From Pseudorhodobacter antarcticus (GTDB lineage: Bacteria > Pseudomonadota > Alphaproteobacteria > Rhodobacterales > Rhodobacteraceae): 64,000 nucleotides of DNA. The notes under the pieces were generated by a model that was given only the letters and a program-made list of their open reading frames with translations, was not told the origin of the DNA and did no database searches. The position numbers and the translations under genes are program-made. Positions 8,732 through 17,558 of this stretch are shown here, one piece after another (position 1 is the first letter of the stretch; the number at the start of each line of letters is the position of its first letter). Location: contig CAMAXX010000007.1 of NCBI GenBank assembly GCA_945862435.1, forward strand, positions 1-64,000. The letters are read 5' to 3'.

Positions 8732-9652
8732 ATGAAAATTGGCTTTATTGGGCTGGGCACAATGGGCAAAAATGCCGCCACCAATGTGCTGCGCGCGGGG
8801 TTTGATTTAACGGTCTATGACATTCGCCCTGAGGCGATCCAAGGGCTTGTCGCCCAAGGGGCTAAAGCTGCCGCCAGCCCTGCCGCCGTGCTAGCGGCGG
8901 TGGATGTGGCAGTTACGATGGTGTTTGGCCCAAAGGAAGTGGCCGAAGTCGTACGCGGTGCGCAGGGGTTTTTGTCTGGCGAATGCACAGGCAAGGTTTG
9001 GATTGATATGACCACATCCTCGCCTTTCCTGATGCGCGATTTGGCGTCCGAATTCGGGGCCAAGGGCGGGGCTGCGGTGGATGCCCCTGTGACGGGCAGC
9101 GTGGATGCGGCCATTCGCGGTGATATGCCGATGTTCGTCGGCGGCGATGACGCAGTGATCGAACGCGTGCGACCTGTGATCGAGGCGATGGGTGAGCTGC
9201 GCAAAGTGGGGGCCTATGGCAATGGCTATGTGGCCAAGCTGGTCAACAATCAGTTATGGAAAATTCATGCTGCTGCCATTGGCGAGGCGATGGTCACGGC
9301 CAAGCTGGCCGGGCTTGACCCGCTGACATGGTGGAATGTGATGAAGGGTGGCGCGGCGGATAGTTTCGTACTCTCCCACGATGTCCCCAGCATTTTCGCG
9401 GGCCATTATGACCCCAGCTTTCCCATTGCGCTGTGCTTGAAAGACCTTGGCCTGATCCAAGAACTTATGGACAAAGTCGGTACGACAAACACCCTGACCG
9501 AGGCCACGCATGAACGTTTCCGCGAGGCGGGTCGGCGTTATGGCGTGAGCGCGGGCGAGATGACTGTGTGCAAAGTTATCGAAGATGACGCTGGCATTGA
9601 TTTGCGTGTCGCCGGCGATTGGGTCAAGCCTTGGGAAGTGACCCACATTTAG
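8732..9652 (+). CDS. NAD(P)-dependent oxidoreductase of the 3-hydroxyisobutyrate dehydrogenase family
   Basis: 306-aa beta-hydroxyacid dehydrogenase. The N-terminal Rossmann motif GFIGLGTMGKN is followed by the DAPVTGSVDAA substrate loop, and GYVAKLVNNQL holds the catalytic lysine of the family. Relatives include 3-hydroxyisobutyrate dehydrogenase (valine degradation), tartronate semialdehyde reductase and related imine reductases. The exact substrate cannot be read from this sequence. ATG 8732 is preceded by AGGAGAG; an upstream in-frame ATG at 8714 lies inside the tandem repeat and is less likely. A strong terminator follows. Confidence 0.88.
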   Translation: MKIGFIGLGTMGKNAATNVLRAGFDLTVYDIRPEAIQGLVAQGAKAAASPAAVLAAVDVAVTMVFGPKEVAEVVRGAQGFLSGECTGKVWIDMTTSSPFLMRDLASEFGAKGGAAVDAPVTGSVDAAIRGDMPMFVGGDDAVIERVRPVIEAMGELRKVGAYGNGYVAKLVNNQLWKIHAAAIGEAMVTAKLAGLDPLTWWNVMKGGAADSFVLSHDVPSIFAGHYDPSFPIALCLKDLGLIQELMDKVGTTNTLTEATHERFREAGRRYGVSAGEMTVCKVIEDDAGIDLRVAGDWVKPWEVTHI

Positions 9653-9660
9653 GGCTATGA

Positions 9661-9686
9661 AAAAGGCGGGGTTACCCCCGCCTTTT
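9661..9686. terminator. Bidirectional intrinsic terminator
   Basis: Perfect 11-bp stem AAAAGGCGGGG / CCCCGCCTTTT with a 4-nt loop. The A-run on one side and T-run on the other suit both converging genes (dehydrogenase on plus, accC on minus). Confidence 0.9.
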
Positions 9687-9688
9687 CC

Positions 9689-11038
9689 TTATGAGCTGTA
9701 TTTCGCAGCGAGCCATTTTTCCAACCAGTGAATGTTGTAATCGCCCGTCTGGATATCAGGTTCGGCCAAAAGGTCATCGAACAGCGGCACAGTGGTTTCG
9801 ATGCCGTCGATGATTAACTCGCCTAAAGCGCGTTTCAGGCGGGCCAGCGCCTCGGGTCTGTCGCGGCCATGCACGATCAGTTTGCCGATCAGGCTGTCGT
9901 AATAGGGCGGAATGGAATAGCCCGAATACAGCGCCGAATCCATCCGCACGCCATAGCCGCCTGGCGCGTGGAACATGCGCACCTTGCCCGGGCAGGGCGA
10001 GAAGTTGGGCAGTTTTTCGGCGTTGATGCGCACTTCGATCGAATGGCCATTGATGACCAAATCGCTTTGGCCAAACGACATATCCATGCCAGCAGCCACG
10101 CGAATTTGCTCGCGCACCAAATCCACACCAAAAATTGTCTCGGTCACGGGATGTTCCACCTGCAGGCGGGTGTTCATCTCAATAAAGAAAAACTCGCCGT
10201 CTTCGTACAGAAATTCAATCGTGCCCGCGCCGATATAGTTGATTGCTGCCACTGCATCAGCGCAGACCTTGCCAATTTTGGCGCGCAGGTCTGGGGTTAT
10301 AGCGGGGCCGGGGGCCTCTTCGAATACTTTCTGGTGGCGGCGCTGAAGCGAACAATCGCGCTCGCCCAAATGCACTGCGCCGCCTTTACCATCGCCAAAC
10401 ACCTGAATTTCAATATGTCGCGGCTTTTGCAGGTATTTTTCGATATAAACTTCGTCATTGCCAAAGGCGGCTTTGGATTCTGACCTTGCGGTGCGAAAGG
10501 CAATTTCCAATTCTTCGGCGCTATGCGCCACTTTCATGCCGCGCCCACCGCCGCCCGCGGTGGCCTTGATAATCACGGGAAAGCCGATGCCAGCCGCCAC
10601 GCCAATGGCGGTTTCAAAATCGGCAACGCCGCCGTCAGACCCCGGAACCACAGGGATGCCAAGATCTTTGGCGGTGACTTTGGCGGTGATTTTATCGCCC
10701 ATAATGCGGATGTGTTCCGCCTTGGGGCCGATAAAGGTGATGCCGTGATCCTCTAGCGCCTGCGCAAAGGCGGCGTTTTCAGACAAAAAGCCATAGCCGG
10801 GGTGAACGGCCTGCGCGCCCGTAATCTCACATGCCGAAATGATCGCAGCCTTGTTCAGATAGCTTTCGCTGGACGGGTTTGGCCCAATGCAGACCGATTC
10901 GTCGGCCATGCGCACATGCATCGCGTCGGCATCGGCGGTGGAATGCACCGCCACCGATTTGATGCCCATTTCGCGGCAGGCGCGGATCACGCGAAGGGCA
11001 ATCTCGCCCCGATTGGCGATCAGAATTTTGTCAAACAT
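9689..11038 (-). CDS. accC: Acetyl-CoA carboxylase, biotin carboxylase subunit
   Basis: 449-aa ATP-grasp enzyme that carboxylates the biotin on AccB, the first half-reaction of fatty acid synthesis. The start [25 protein letters not shown] is classic. The glycine-rich ATP loop [10 protein letters not shown], the bicarbonate/catalytic region [14 protein letters not shown] and [16 protein letters not shown] are all present. It follows accB with a 4-nt gap, so the two are one operon. The carboxyltransferase subunits accA/accD are not in the window. Confidence 0.97.
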   Translation of the reverse strand: MFDKILIANRGEIALRVIRACREMGIKSVAVHSTADADAMHVRMADESVCIGPNPSSESYLNKAAIISACEITGAQAVHPGYGFLSENAAFAQALEDHGITFIGPKAEHIRIMGDKITAKVTAKDLGIPVVPGSDGGVADFETAIGVAAGIGFPVIIKATAGGGGRGMKVAHSAEELEIAFRTARSESKAAFGNDEVYIEKYLQKPRHIEIQVFGDGKGGAVHLGERDCSLQRRHQKVFEEAPGPAITPDLRAKIGKVCADAVAAINYIGAGTIEFLYEDGEFFFIEMNTRLQVEHPVTETIFGVDLVREQIRVAAGMDMSFGQSDLVINGHSIEVRINAEKLPNFSPCPGKVRMFHAPGGYGVRMDSALYSGYSIPPYYDSLIGKLIVHGRDRPEALARLKRALGELIIDGIETTVPLFDDLLAEPDIQTGDYNIHWLEKWLAAKYSS

Positions 11039-11042
11039 TGCG

Positions 11043-11531
11043 CTACTCGATAATCATCAAGGGCGCGCCAAATTCGACCGCCGTGCCATCGGAAACCAAA
11101 ATCCGCTTGATCGTGCCTGCGCGCGGGGCAGGGATGTGGTTCATGGTTTTCATGGCTTCGATGATCAGCACGGTTTGGCCTTCGACCACAACAGCGCCCA
11201 CTGTCGCAAAGGGTGTCGCGCCCGGTTCAGCGGCCAGATAGCAGGTGCCCACCATGGGTGATGCCACAGCGCCCGGATGTTTGGCAGGGTCTTCTGCGGC
11301 GGCTGGGGCTGCGGGCGCAGGGGCTGCGGCAGTTGCTGCGGCAGGGGCTGCATAGGTTGGGGCAGGGGCCGCCATTTGCACAACATTGGCTTGCTTTATC
11401 ACACGCACATCAAGGCTGTCATCCTCGCCATATTCGCGTTTGACGGAAATCTCGGTCAACTCGTTCTTGTTGAGTAGCTCTGCTAAAGCCGCGATAAAGG
11501 CGACATCCGCGTCGGTGGATTGTTTGCTCAT
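11043..11531 (-). CDS. accB: Acetyl-CoA carboxylase, biotin carboxyl carrier protein
   Basis: 162-aa biotin carrier. An N-terminal structural part is followed by an Ala/Pro-rich flexible linker (about residues 54-80) and a lipoyl/biotinyl domain whose biotinylated lysine lies in [10 protein letters not shown]. BirA would attach biotin; AccC then carboxylates it. ATG 11531 has AGAGGA upstream. First gene of the accBC operon, divergent from preT across a 265-bp spacer (11532-11796) that should contain promoters for both sides; no operator motif was recognised there. Confidence 0.97.
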   Translation of the reverse strand: MSKQSTDADVAFIAALAELLNKNELTEISVKREYGEDDSLDVRVIKQANVVQMAAPAPTYAAPAAATAAAPAPAAPAAAEDPAKHPGAVASPMVGTCYLAAEPGATPFATVGAVVVEGQTVLIIEAMKTMNHIPAPRAGTIKRILVSDGTAVEFGAPLMIIE

Positions 11532-11796
11532 GCAGTCCTCTGCCAGTTTGTGCGTGCCGCATTACGGCTGTGCGTTCCCTTTGTGCAGCATCTTTTGGCG
11601 CAAATCTGGGCCATTGAAGGCCCCGCGCCGTGCTGTGTGCGCCCCCTATACAGAAAAACCATTGCAGAAAAAAGAGGCGATGGCGCGCGAAACATGCAGC
11701 CGAGGCAGAAAAATTGCAGCCCCAATAATTTACCATTTGGAAAAATTTTGAACTTGTGGCAGCCTGACTCGAAAGATCGAACAGATGGAAGCCGAT

Positions 11797-13077
11797 ATGC
11801 TGAACAGTCCCTTTACGCCCGGAGTTGTGTTGGCCCGCCTAAGCGATGGCGAACTTGCTCTGAACTTCGCCGATATCTCGCCCATGCTTGACGCGCATGA
11901 AGCGCGGGTGGCGGCGGATCGCTGTTATTTCTGCCATGATGCGCCCTGCATCACGGCGTGTCCCACCGATATCGACATACCGCTGTTCATTCGCCAAATC
12001 GCCACGGGCACGCCCGATGCGGCGGCGAAAACGATCCTAAGCCAAAACATCATGGGCGGGATGTGCGCGCGCGTTTGCCCGACCGAAGTGCTGTGCGAAG
12101 GTGCCTGTGTGCGCGAGATGGCCGAGGGGAAACCCGTGGAAATTGGCCGCCTGCAACGCTTTGCCACCGATACGCTGATGGAAAAGGGCATCCACCCCTT
12201 TACCCGCGCGGCCGCGACGGGCAAGAAAGTGGCCGTTGTTGGCGCAGGGCCAGCGGGCCTGTCCTGCGCGCACCGCGCGGCGATGCTGGGGCACGACGTG
12301 ACTGTATATGAGGCACGGGCCAAAGCGGGGGGCCTGAACGAATACGGCATTGCAGCCTATAAAGCGGCGGATGATTTTGCTGCCCGCGAGGTGGACTGGC
12401 TGCTGAAAATTGGCGGCATTGTCATTCATTGCGGCAAATCCTTGGGCGCGGACATCACCCTTGCCCAGTTAGAGGCCAACTATGACGCAGTGTTTCTGGG
12501 GATTGGCCTTGGCAGCGTAAACGCGCTTGGCCTTGCGGGGGCCGATTTGGACGGCGTGCACAATGCAGTGGATTTCATCGAAACGCTGCGCCAAACCGAT
12601 AAGGCGAAACTCGCCATTGGCCGCGATGTGGTGGTGATTGGCGGCGGTATGACGGCGGTGGATGCCGCCGTGCAATCGCGCCTGCTGGGCGCGCAAAACG
12701 TGACGATGGTTTACCGCGGTGCGCGCGAGAAGATGAGCGCATCTGCCTATGAGCAAGAACACGCGACCAGCGCGGGTGTGCGCATTATCCATAACGCCGC
12801 GCCAAAGGCTATTCACGGCAGCGCTTATGTCACGGGTGTGGAATTCACCTACGCAGGGGGTGATGCCTTTACTGTGCCCGCCGATCAGGTGTTTTTGGCC
12901 ATAGGCCAAACACTGGAAGGCGCGCCTACCCTGCTGGACGGCAAAAAGCTGAAAACCAATGCAGGCAAAATCTGGGCTGGCGGCGATTGCGCCGCTGGTG
13001 GACAAGATTTGACTGTGACCGCAGTGGCCGAAGGGCGCGATGCCGCAATGGCCATTCATGCGAAAATTATGGGCTAG
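11797..13077 (+). CDS. preT: NAD(P)-dependent dihydropyrimidine dehydrogenase, FAD/Fe-S subunit
   Basis: 426-aa GltD-like flavoprotein that passes electrons between NAD(P)H and PreA in uracil/thymine reduction. The N-terminal Fe-S region has RCYFCHDAPCITACPTDIDIP and a second Cys cluster, MCARVCPTEVLCEGAC. The FAD-binding motif VAVVGAGPAGLSCA is near residue 145, and an NAD(P) Rossmann motif VVVIGGGMTAVDAA follows at about 285. I start it at ATG 11797 because GGAAG precedes it and the family aligns from there; ATG 11785 is possible. It is 9 nt upstream of preA, the usual pair. It opens the pyrimidine catabolic island. Confidence 0.93.
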   Translation: MLNSPFTPGVVLARLSDGELALNFADISPMLDAHEARVAADRCYFCHDAPCITACPTDIDIPLFIRQIATGTPDAAAKTILSQNIMGGMCARVCPTEVLCEGACVREMAEGKPVEIGRLQRFATDTLMEKGIHPFTRAAATGKKVAVVGAGPAGLSCAHRAAMLGHDVTVYEARAKAGGLNEYGIAAYKAADDFAAREVDWLLKIGGIVIHCGKSLGADITLAQLEANYDAVFLGIGLGSVNALGLAGADLDGVHNAVDFIETLRQTDKAKLAIGRDVVVIGGGMTAVDAAVQSRLLGAQNVTMVYRGAREKMSASAYEQEHATSAGVRIIHNAAPKAIHGSAYVTGVEFTYAGGDAFTVPADQVFLAIGQTLEGAPTLLDGKKLKTNAGKIWAGGDCAAGGQDLTVTAVAEGRDAAMAIHAKIMG

Positions 13078-13086
13078 GGGGACATA

Positions 13087-14385
13087 ATGGCAAACCTGAC
13101 AACAAATTTCATCGGGATCAAATCGCCCAACCCGTTTTGGCTGGCCTCTGCTCCGCCCACGGACAAGGCCTATAACGTCGAGCGCGCATTCGAGGCGGGC
13201 TGGGGCGGGGTGGTTTGGAAAACGCTGGGCAGCGAAGGCCCGCCCGTGGTGAACGTGAACGGCCCACGCTATGGCGCGATTTGGGGCGCTGATCGCCGCC
13301 TATTGGGGCTGAACAATATCGAATTGATCACCGACCGCCCGCTGCAAGTGAACCTTGACGAGATTAAGATGGTCAAGCGCAAGTGGCGCGACCGCGCGAT
13401 GGTAATCTCGCTGATGGTGCCCTGTGACGAGGAAAGCTGGAAAGACATTTTGCACCGCATTGAAGATACCGAAGCCGACGGGGTAGAATTGAACTTTGGC
13501 TGCCCGCACGGCATGGCCGAACGCGGCATGGGCAGCGCCGTGGGGCAGGTGCCCGAATATATCGAAATGGTCACGCGCTGGGTGAAAACCCATTCGCGCA
13601 TGCCTTGCATCGTCAAGCTCACCCCAAATATCAACGACATTCGCAAACCCGCCGAGGCTGCCAAACGCGGCGGGGCGGATGCGGTGTCGCTGATCAACAC
13701 GATCAATTCGATCACCTCCGTCAATCTGGACAGCTTCAGCCCCGAACCGATGATCGACGGCAAAGGCACGCATGGCGGCTATTGCGGCCCTGCGGTTAAA
13801 CCCATCGCGCTGAACATGGTTGCGGAAATTGCCCGCGCGCAGGCCACGCGCGGCTTGCCAATTTCGGGCATTGGAGGGGTGACGACATGGCGCGATGCGG
13901 CCGAGTTTATGGCGCTGGGCGCGGGCAATGTGCAGGTTTGCACGGCGGCGATGACCTATGGCTTCAAGATTGTGCAGGAAATGATTTCGGGTCTGTCCGA
14001 TTATATGGACAGCAAAGGCATGACCGCGACGTCCGATCTGGTTGCCCGCGCCGTGCCCAATGTCACCGATTGGCAGTATCTGAACCTAAACTATGTGACC
14101 AAGGCGCATATCAATCAAGACGACTGCATCAAATGCGGCCGCTGCTATGCTGCCTGCGAAGATACCAGCCACCAAGCCATCGCGATGAGCGAAGATCGCA
14201 CCTTTACCGTTAAGGACGCGGAATGCGTGGCCTGCAATCTGTGCGTCAACGTCTGCCCCGTAGAAAATTGCATCACGATGGAGGTGCTGCCCAAAGGCGC
14301 GACGGACGAACGCACGGGCAAAAAGGTGGACGATTACGCCAACTGGACAACCCATCCGAACAATCCATCCGTTGCGGCGGAATAG
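13087..14385 (+). CDS. preA: NAD-dependent dihydropyrimidine dehydrogenase, FMN/Fe-S subunit
   Basis: 432-aa catalytic subunit that reduces uracil and thymine to the 5,6-dihydro forms, first step of the reductive (Pyd) pathway. The N-terminal FMN TIM barrel has VELNFGCPHGMAERGMG and VKLTPNI. A C-terminal 2[4Fe-4S] ferredoxin domain has DCIKCGRCYAACE and ECVACNLCVNVCP. In mammalian enzyme an active-site loop cysteine follows this motif (GLACGQ); here the position is Val152 (GSAVGQ). That substitution is from memory alignment and also occurs in some bacterial relatives. preT lies just upstream; the enzymes for steps two and three are encoded further on. Confidence 0.94.
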   Translation: MANLTTNFIGIKSPNPFWLASAPPTDKAYNVERAFEAGWGGVVWKTLGSEGPPVVNVNGPRYGAIWGADRRLLGLNNIELITDRPLQVNLDEIKMVKRKWRDRAMVISLMVPCDEESWKDILHRIEDTEADGVELNFGCPHGMAERGMGSAVGQVPEYIEMVTRWVKTHSRMPCIVKLTPNINDIRKPAEAAKRGGADAVSLINTINSITSVNLDSFSPEPMIDGKGTHGGYCGPAVKPIALNMVAEIARAQATRGLPISGIGGVTTWRDAAEFMALGAGNVQVCTAAMTYGFKIVQEMISGLSDYMDSKGMTATSDLVARAVPNVTDWQYLNLNYVTKAHINQDDCIKCGRCYAACEDTSHQAIAMSEDRTFTVKDAECVACNLCVNVCPVENCITMEVLPKGATDERTGKKVDDYANWTTHPNNPSVAAE

Positions 14386-14471
14386 GGGGCGGTGCAGCAA
14401 AACAACGAATCCAGTTCCTGAATTGGCGCTGCGATGCGGCAAAAATGTTGCAAATGCACAAATGGCAGAAA

Positions 14472-14612
14472 AGGGGGGCGTGTGCCGCCCCCCTCGCTGC
14501 GCTCACCCCCCCGCAGGATATTTTTAGAGTTAGGAAGCGGGCAGAGGATCTGTGACTTCCTAACTCTGAAAATATCCTGGGGGAGCGGCAAAGCCGCGGG
14601 GGCAAAGCCCCC
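14472..14612. repeat. Inverted pair of GGATATTT stem-loop elements
   Basis: Two copies of a dispersed element face each other. The left copy has the hairpin AGGGGGGCG/CGCCCCCCT (14472-14494) and then CCCC..GCAGGATATTTTTAGAG and TTAGGAAG. The right copy ends with hairpins GCGGC-AAA-GCCGC and GGGGGC-AAA-GCCCCC (14585-14612). The 24-bp arms at 14514-14537 and 14556-14579 are inverted repeats with one mismatch. It lies between converging preA and the regulator gene and may terminate transcription from both sides. Confidence 0.85.
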
Positions 14613-15314
14613 CTACACCTGCAACAATCGCGTCAGCAGGGTTTCCAAATACCGGTCTGCACCCGCAAAGGGGTCCACCCCGTCGCCCAAAACTGCGCGC
14701 ACTTGAACGTCGAAATCGGCGTAGTGCTGGGTCAGCGCCCAGATCGAAAAGATCAGATGCGTCGGATCACTGCGGGCGATTTTGCCAGCATCCATCCATG
14801 CTGCAATCACGGCAGATTTTTCCGCCACCAGCGCGCGCAGATCGGTTTCAATGACGCCCCGCATCCGCGGTGCGCCTTGCAGAATTTCATTGGCAAACAG
14901 GCGGCTTTCGCGGGGGTATTCGCGCGCCAGTTCCAGCTTGCGATGGGCGTAGGATTTGATCTCGAGCAGCGGATCGCCCAAAGGGTTCATCGCGCGTAAA
15001 GGGTCAAGCCATGTTTCCAAAAGCTGGGTTAGCAGAGCGTTATGCACGGCCTCTTTGCTGGGAAAGTAGTAAAGTAGATTGGGTTTAGACAGGCCTGCAC
15101 GGGCTGCGATTTCATCTAGCGTCGCGCCGCGAAATCCCGCTGCCGCGAACACTTCCAGCGCCGCCTGCAAGATCACCTCGCGGTTACGGGCTTGTATGCG
15201 GGTGGGCGCTTTTGCTTTGAGAACAGGGATCGGGGACACGGCGCTTCTTTGGGTTGTCAGGCCTTCAAACTGGCCCAAGCCGCGCCGCATTGCAAATGCA
15301 AATTGCCCCGCCAT
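14613..15314 (-). CDS. RutR-like TetR-family transcriptional regulator
   Basis: Up to 233 aa. The N-terminal TetR helix-turn-helix reads ATLDEIAARAGLSKPNLLYYFPSKEAVHNALL. The ligand domain keeps RutR landmarks: LETWLDPLRAM, REYPRESRLFANEILQGAP, VAEKSAVIAAWMDAGKIA and DPTHLIFSIWALTQHYADF. E. coli RutR binds uracil and represses at TTGACCAnnTGGTCAA; a near match occurs at 16131 in this island. The start is uncertain: the first 40 or so residues are not conserved and the ribosome-binding site at 15314 is weak, so a shorter form is possible. It likely represses the pyd genes until pyrimidines appear. Confidence 0.88.
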   Translation of the reverse strand: MAGQFAFAMRRGLGQFEGLTTQRSAVSPIPVLKAKAPTRIQARNREVILQAALEVFAAAGFRGATLDEIAARAGLSKPNLLYYFPSKEAVHNALLTQLLETWLDPLRAMNPLGDPLLEIKSYAHRKLELAREYPRESRLFANEILQGAPRMRGVIETDLRALVAEKSAVIAAWMDAGKIARSDPTHLIFSIWALTQHYADFDVQVRAVLGDGVDPFAGADRYLETLLTRLLQV

Positions 15315-15387
15315 GTGTTACGCTGGGGCGTATTTCTTATTCTGCGGCTATTATGATAACATTGGGGACAACTGTTAGCATCGGACA

Positions 15388-15437
15388 ATCACGGTCACGG
15401 TCATGGTTACGGGCATGGTCATAGTCAGGGTCAGGTG
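15388..15437. repeat. Imperfect hexanucleotide tandem repeat
   Basis: About eight imperfect copies of GGTCAC/GGTCAT-like hexamers lie in the spacer between the RutR-like gene and the GlcG/HbpS gene. One frame would read alternating His and Gly, but it has no start codon or ribosome-binding site, so I treat it as a repeat and not as a gene. Confidence 0.7.
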
Positions 15438-15535
15438 TAGTCCTTTGAACATTCAATCCTCCGTTGCAGGGTTATTCCGCGCTGGTAGGCACCAATTTGC
15501 AAAAGTCTAGGTTGCCGCACAGGAATTTGGCGCGA

Positions 15536-16003
15536 TCAGGAAAGATGCGCGCGCATGGCGGCCACGACCATGGCGTGATCTTCCAGTTGCGGCAGGCCCG
15601 AAACGGTGACCACCGCCACAACGCCGGCGCCTGCCACCATAACAGGCACCGCGCCGCCATTATCGGCATAATCTGCGCTGCAAAGCCCGTCGCGCGCCAG
15701 GTCTTGCCCCTTTTCGCGGTTTGCGCAGCCAACCTCTAGCGAGGATTTGCCAAACATGAACGCGACATTGCTTTTGCGCAGGGCCCATTTATCGTTCAGT
15801 GGGGCCGCGCCCTGCAAGGCCGCATGAAACAGCGTGCGGTCGGGCGTGCGAATGTTGATGGCCACGCCCAAGCCATCCTCTTGTGCCATTTGCACCAAGG
15901 CGCGGCCCAAGGCCCATGCATCGCCTTCGTCAAAGCTGGGAAAAATCAGCGCGTCGGTTTCAGCGGCAACTGAATTGGCAGAAGGCAGGTTTTCCGATGT
16001 CAT
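15536..16003 (-). CDS. Haem-degrading (GlcG/HbpS, UPF0303) family protein
   Basis: 155-aa cytosolic protein of the HbpS/GlcG fold. Recognisable segments are FPSFDEGDAWALGRALVQMA, GVAINIRTPDRTLFHAALQGA, DNDKWALRKSNVAF-like sequence (here LNDKWALRKSNVAFMFGKSS) and the conserved glycine-rich ADYADNGGAVPV. Some family members bind haem; many sit in catabolic operons without known function. It is transcribed away from the amidohydrolase gene at 16228 across the spacer that holds the RutR-type operator, and towards the regulator gene, so it is probably part of the same regulon. AAAGGAT precedes the ATG. Confidence 0.85.
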   Translation of the reverse strand: MTSENLPSANSVAAETDALIFPSFDEGDAWALGRALVQMAQEDGLGVAINIRTPDRTLFHAALQGAAPLNDKWALRKSNVAFMFGKSSLEVGCANREKGQDLARDGLCSADYADNGGAVPVMVAGAGVVAVVTVSGLPQLEDHAMVVAAMRAHLS

Positions 16004-16130
16004 GGGGTATCCTTTGGCAAAATTCTGCGCCAGACTATGCGATTTTGCGCGCGCGCAGCAAGGGTTTTGCGCCGCCCTGCTTAAAGCTTGGGCAGGGAGC
16101 GCGCGTTGCCGAAAGATCGTGCGAATTTTG

Positions 16131-16146
16131 TTGACCGAATGGTCAA
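16131..16146. promoter_or_regulatory. Candidate RutR-type operator
   Basis: TTGACCGAATGGTCAA, a 16-bp palindrome with one imperfect pair. It matches 13 of the 14 fixed positions of the E. coli RutR site TTGACCAnnTGGTCAA. It lies in the divergent spacer between the GlcG/HbpS-like gene (minus) and the N-carbamoyl amidohydrolase gene (plus). Its left half TTGACC could also be a -35 box with TATAGC about 14-16 nt downstream, so binding would block the promoter. Confidence 0.75.
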
Positions 16147-16227
16147 CATCTATAGCTTTGGGTGCAAAGGCAGCGCGAGGGGAATCGCGCGGCGCGGGGC
16201 AAACGACCCCAAGGATGGGAGCGATAG

Positions 16228-17472
16228 ATGGCGGTTTTGGCCAATCAGCGGATCAATGCGCAGCGGCTGTGGGACAGTCTGGGTGAGATGGCCTTAATTG
16301 GGCCAGGGGTAGCAGGCGGCTGCAACCGCCAGACCCTGACCGATGCCGATGGCGCGGGGCGGCATTTGTTCGCGCGCTGGTGCGCTGACGCTGGGATGCG
16401 CATGGGCGTTGACACGATGGGCAATATGTTTGCGACGCGCGCGGGGACTGACCCTGATGCCCTTCCGGTTTATATGGGCAGCCATTTGGACACGCAGCCG
16501 ACAGGTGGGCGCTATGACGGCGTGCTGGGCGTGTTGGGCGCGCTGGAGGTGGTGCGCGCGATGAACGATATGGGCGTGCAAACCCGCCGCCCCATAGTGG
16601 TGACGAATTGGACGAATGAAGAAGGCGCGCGCTTTGCCCCTGCTATGCTGGCATCGGGGGTGTTTGCGGGGATCCACACGCAGGACTATGCCTATGGGCG
16701 CACCGATTTGGACGGCAAAAGCTTTGGCGAGGAATTGGCGCGGATTGGCTGGGTTGGGGACGAGGCGGTAGGCGCGCGCAAAATGCACGCGATGCTGGAA
16801 CTGCATATCGAACAGGGGCCGATATTGGAGGCTGAGGGTAAGACAATCGGCGTTGTCACCCATGGGCAAGGGCTGTGGTGGTTGGAAATTACGCTCACGG
16901 GCCGCGACGCGCATACTGGCAGCACCCCCATGAACATGCGGGTGAACGCGGGGCTTGGGATGGCGCGGATTACCGAAGCCGTGCACCGCATTGCAATGTC
17001 GCATCAGCCGAATGCCGTGGGCGCGGTGGGGCAGGTGAAGGTTTATCCGAACAGTCGCAATGTGATTGCTGGCAAGGTGGTTTTCACTGTCGATATTCGC
17101 TCGCCTGAGCAGGGAAAGTTAGACTTGATGCGCGGCGAGGTGGAACGGGCGGCGGCAGCGGTGGCGGCGGAATTGGGGCTGGGGTGTTCGATTGAACCTG
17201 TGGGCCATTTCGACCCTGTGACCTTTGATGCGGGGTTGGTGGATGTGGTGCGCGGCGCGGCGGAACGCTTAGGCCATGCGCACATGGATATTATTTCCGG
17301 CGCGGGGCATGATGCCTGCTGGACAAACCGCGTGGCCCCGACGGTGATGATTATGTGCCCCTGTGTGGGCGGGCTGTCGCATAACGAGGCGGAAGAGATA
17401 TCCCCCGAATGGGCGGCGGCGGGGACGGATGTTTTGCTGCATGCGTGTTTGGAAGTGGCGGAGGTGGTTTAG
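16228..17472 (+). CDS. Zn-dependent N-carbamoyl amidohydrolase (beta-ureidopropionase type, M20 fold)
   Basis: 414-aa dimetal hydrolase that removes the carbamoyl group from N-carbamoyl-beta-alanine or N-carbamoyl amino acids, third step of reductive pyrimidine (or hydantoin) breakdown. Metal-site motifs are GSHLDTQP, GRYDGVLG (bridging Asp), NEEGARF, ELHIEQGP and GLSHNEAE. The dimerisation insert contains GRDAHTGSTPMNMR. ATG 16228 is preceded by GGGAG, and a RutR-type operator lies 82 nt upstream. The dihydropyrimidinase gene follows in the same direction after a repeat element. Confidence 0.92.
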   Translation: MAVLANQRINAQRLWDSLGEMALIGPGVAGGCNRQTLTDADGAGRHLFARWCADAGMRMGVDTMGNMFATRAGTDPDALPVYMGSHLDTQPTGGRYDGVLGVLGALEVVRAMNDMGVQTRRPIVVTNWTNEEGARFAPAMLASGVFAGIHTQDYAYGRTDLDGKSFGEELARIGWVGDEAVGARKMHAMLELHIEQGPILEAEGKTIGVVTHGQGLWWLEITLTGRDAHTGSTPMNMRVNAGLGMARITEAVHRIAMSHQPNAVGAVGQVKVYPNSRNVIAGKVVFTVDIRSPEQGKLDLMRGEVERAAAAVAAELGLGCSIEPVGHFDPVTFDAGLVDVVRGAAERLGHAHMDIISGAGHDACWTNRVAPTVMIMCPCVGGLSHNEAEEISPEWAAAGTDVLLHACLEVAEVV

Positions 17473-17490
17473 CGCTGTGGGCGGCAAGCG

Positions 17491-17541
17491 TGGGGGTTTC
17501 ACACCCCCACACCCCCGTGGGATATTTGCAGAGTAAGGAAG
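17491..17541 (+). repeat. GGATATTT-type repeat element
   Basis: A hairpin formed by TGGGGGT and ACCCCCA is followed by CCCCCGTGGGATATTTGCAG and AGTAAGGAAG, the same layout as the elements near 14500, 21300 and 41050. The AGGGAG ribosome-binding site of the dihydropyrimidinase gene follows 6 bases after the element's AGGAAG tail. Confidence 0.8.
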
Positions 17542-17558
17542 CAGGCAGGGAGATTGAC

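Noticed and set aside
13513..13548. PreA as an inactive enzyme because the mammalian active-site Cys is Val
   Set aside because: From memory, bacterial relatives also vary here, and all other motifs are intact.
15370..15440. Possible short His-Gly repeat peptide in the hexamer repeat
   Set aside because: The frame has no start codon with ribosome-binding site and the DNA is simply a tandem repeat.
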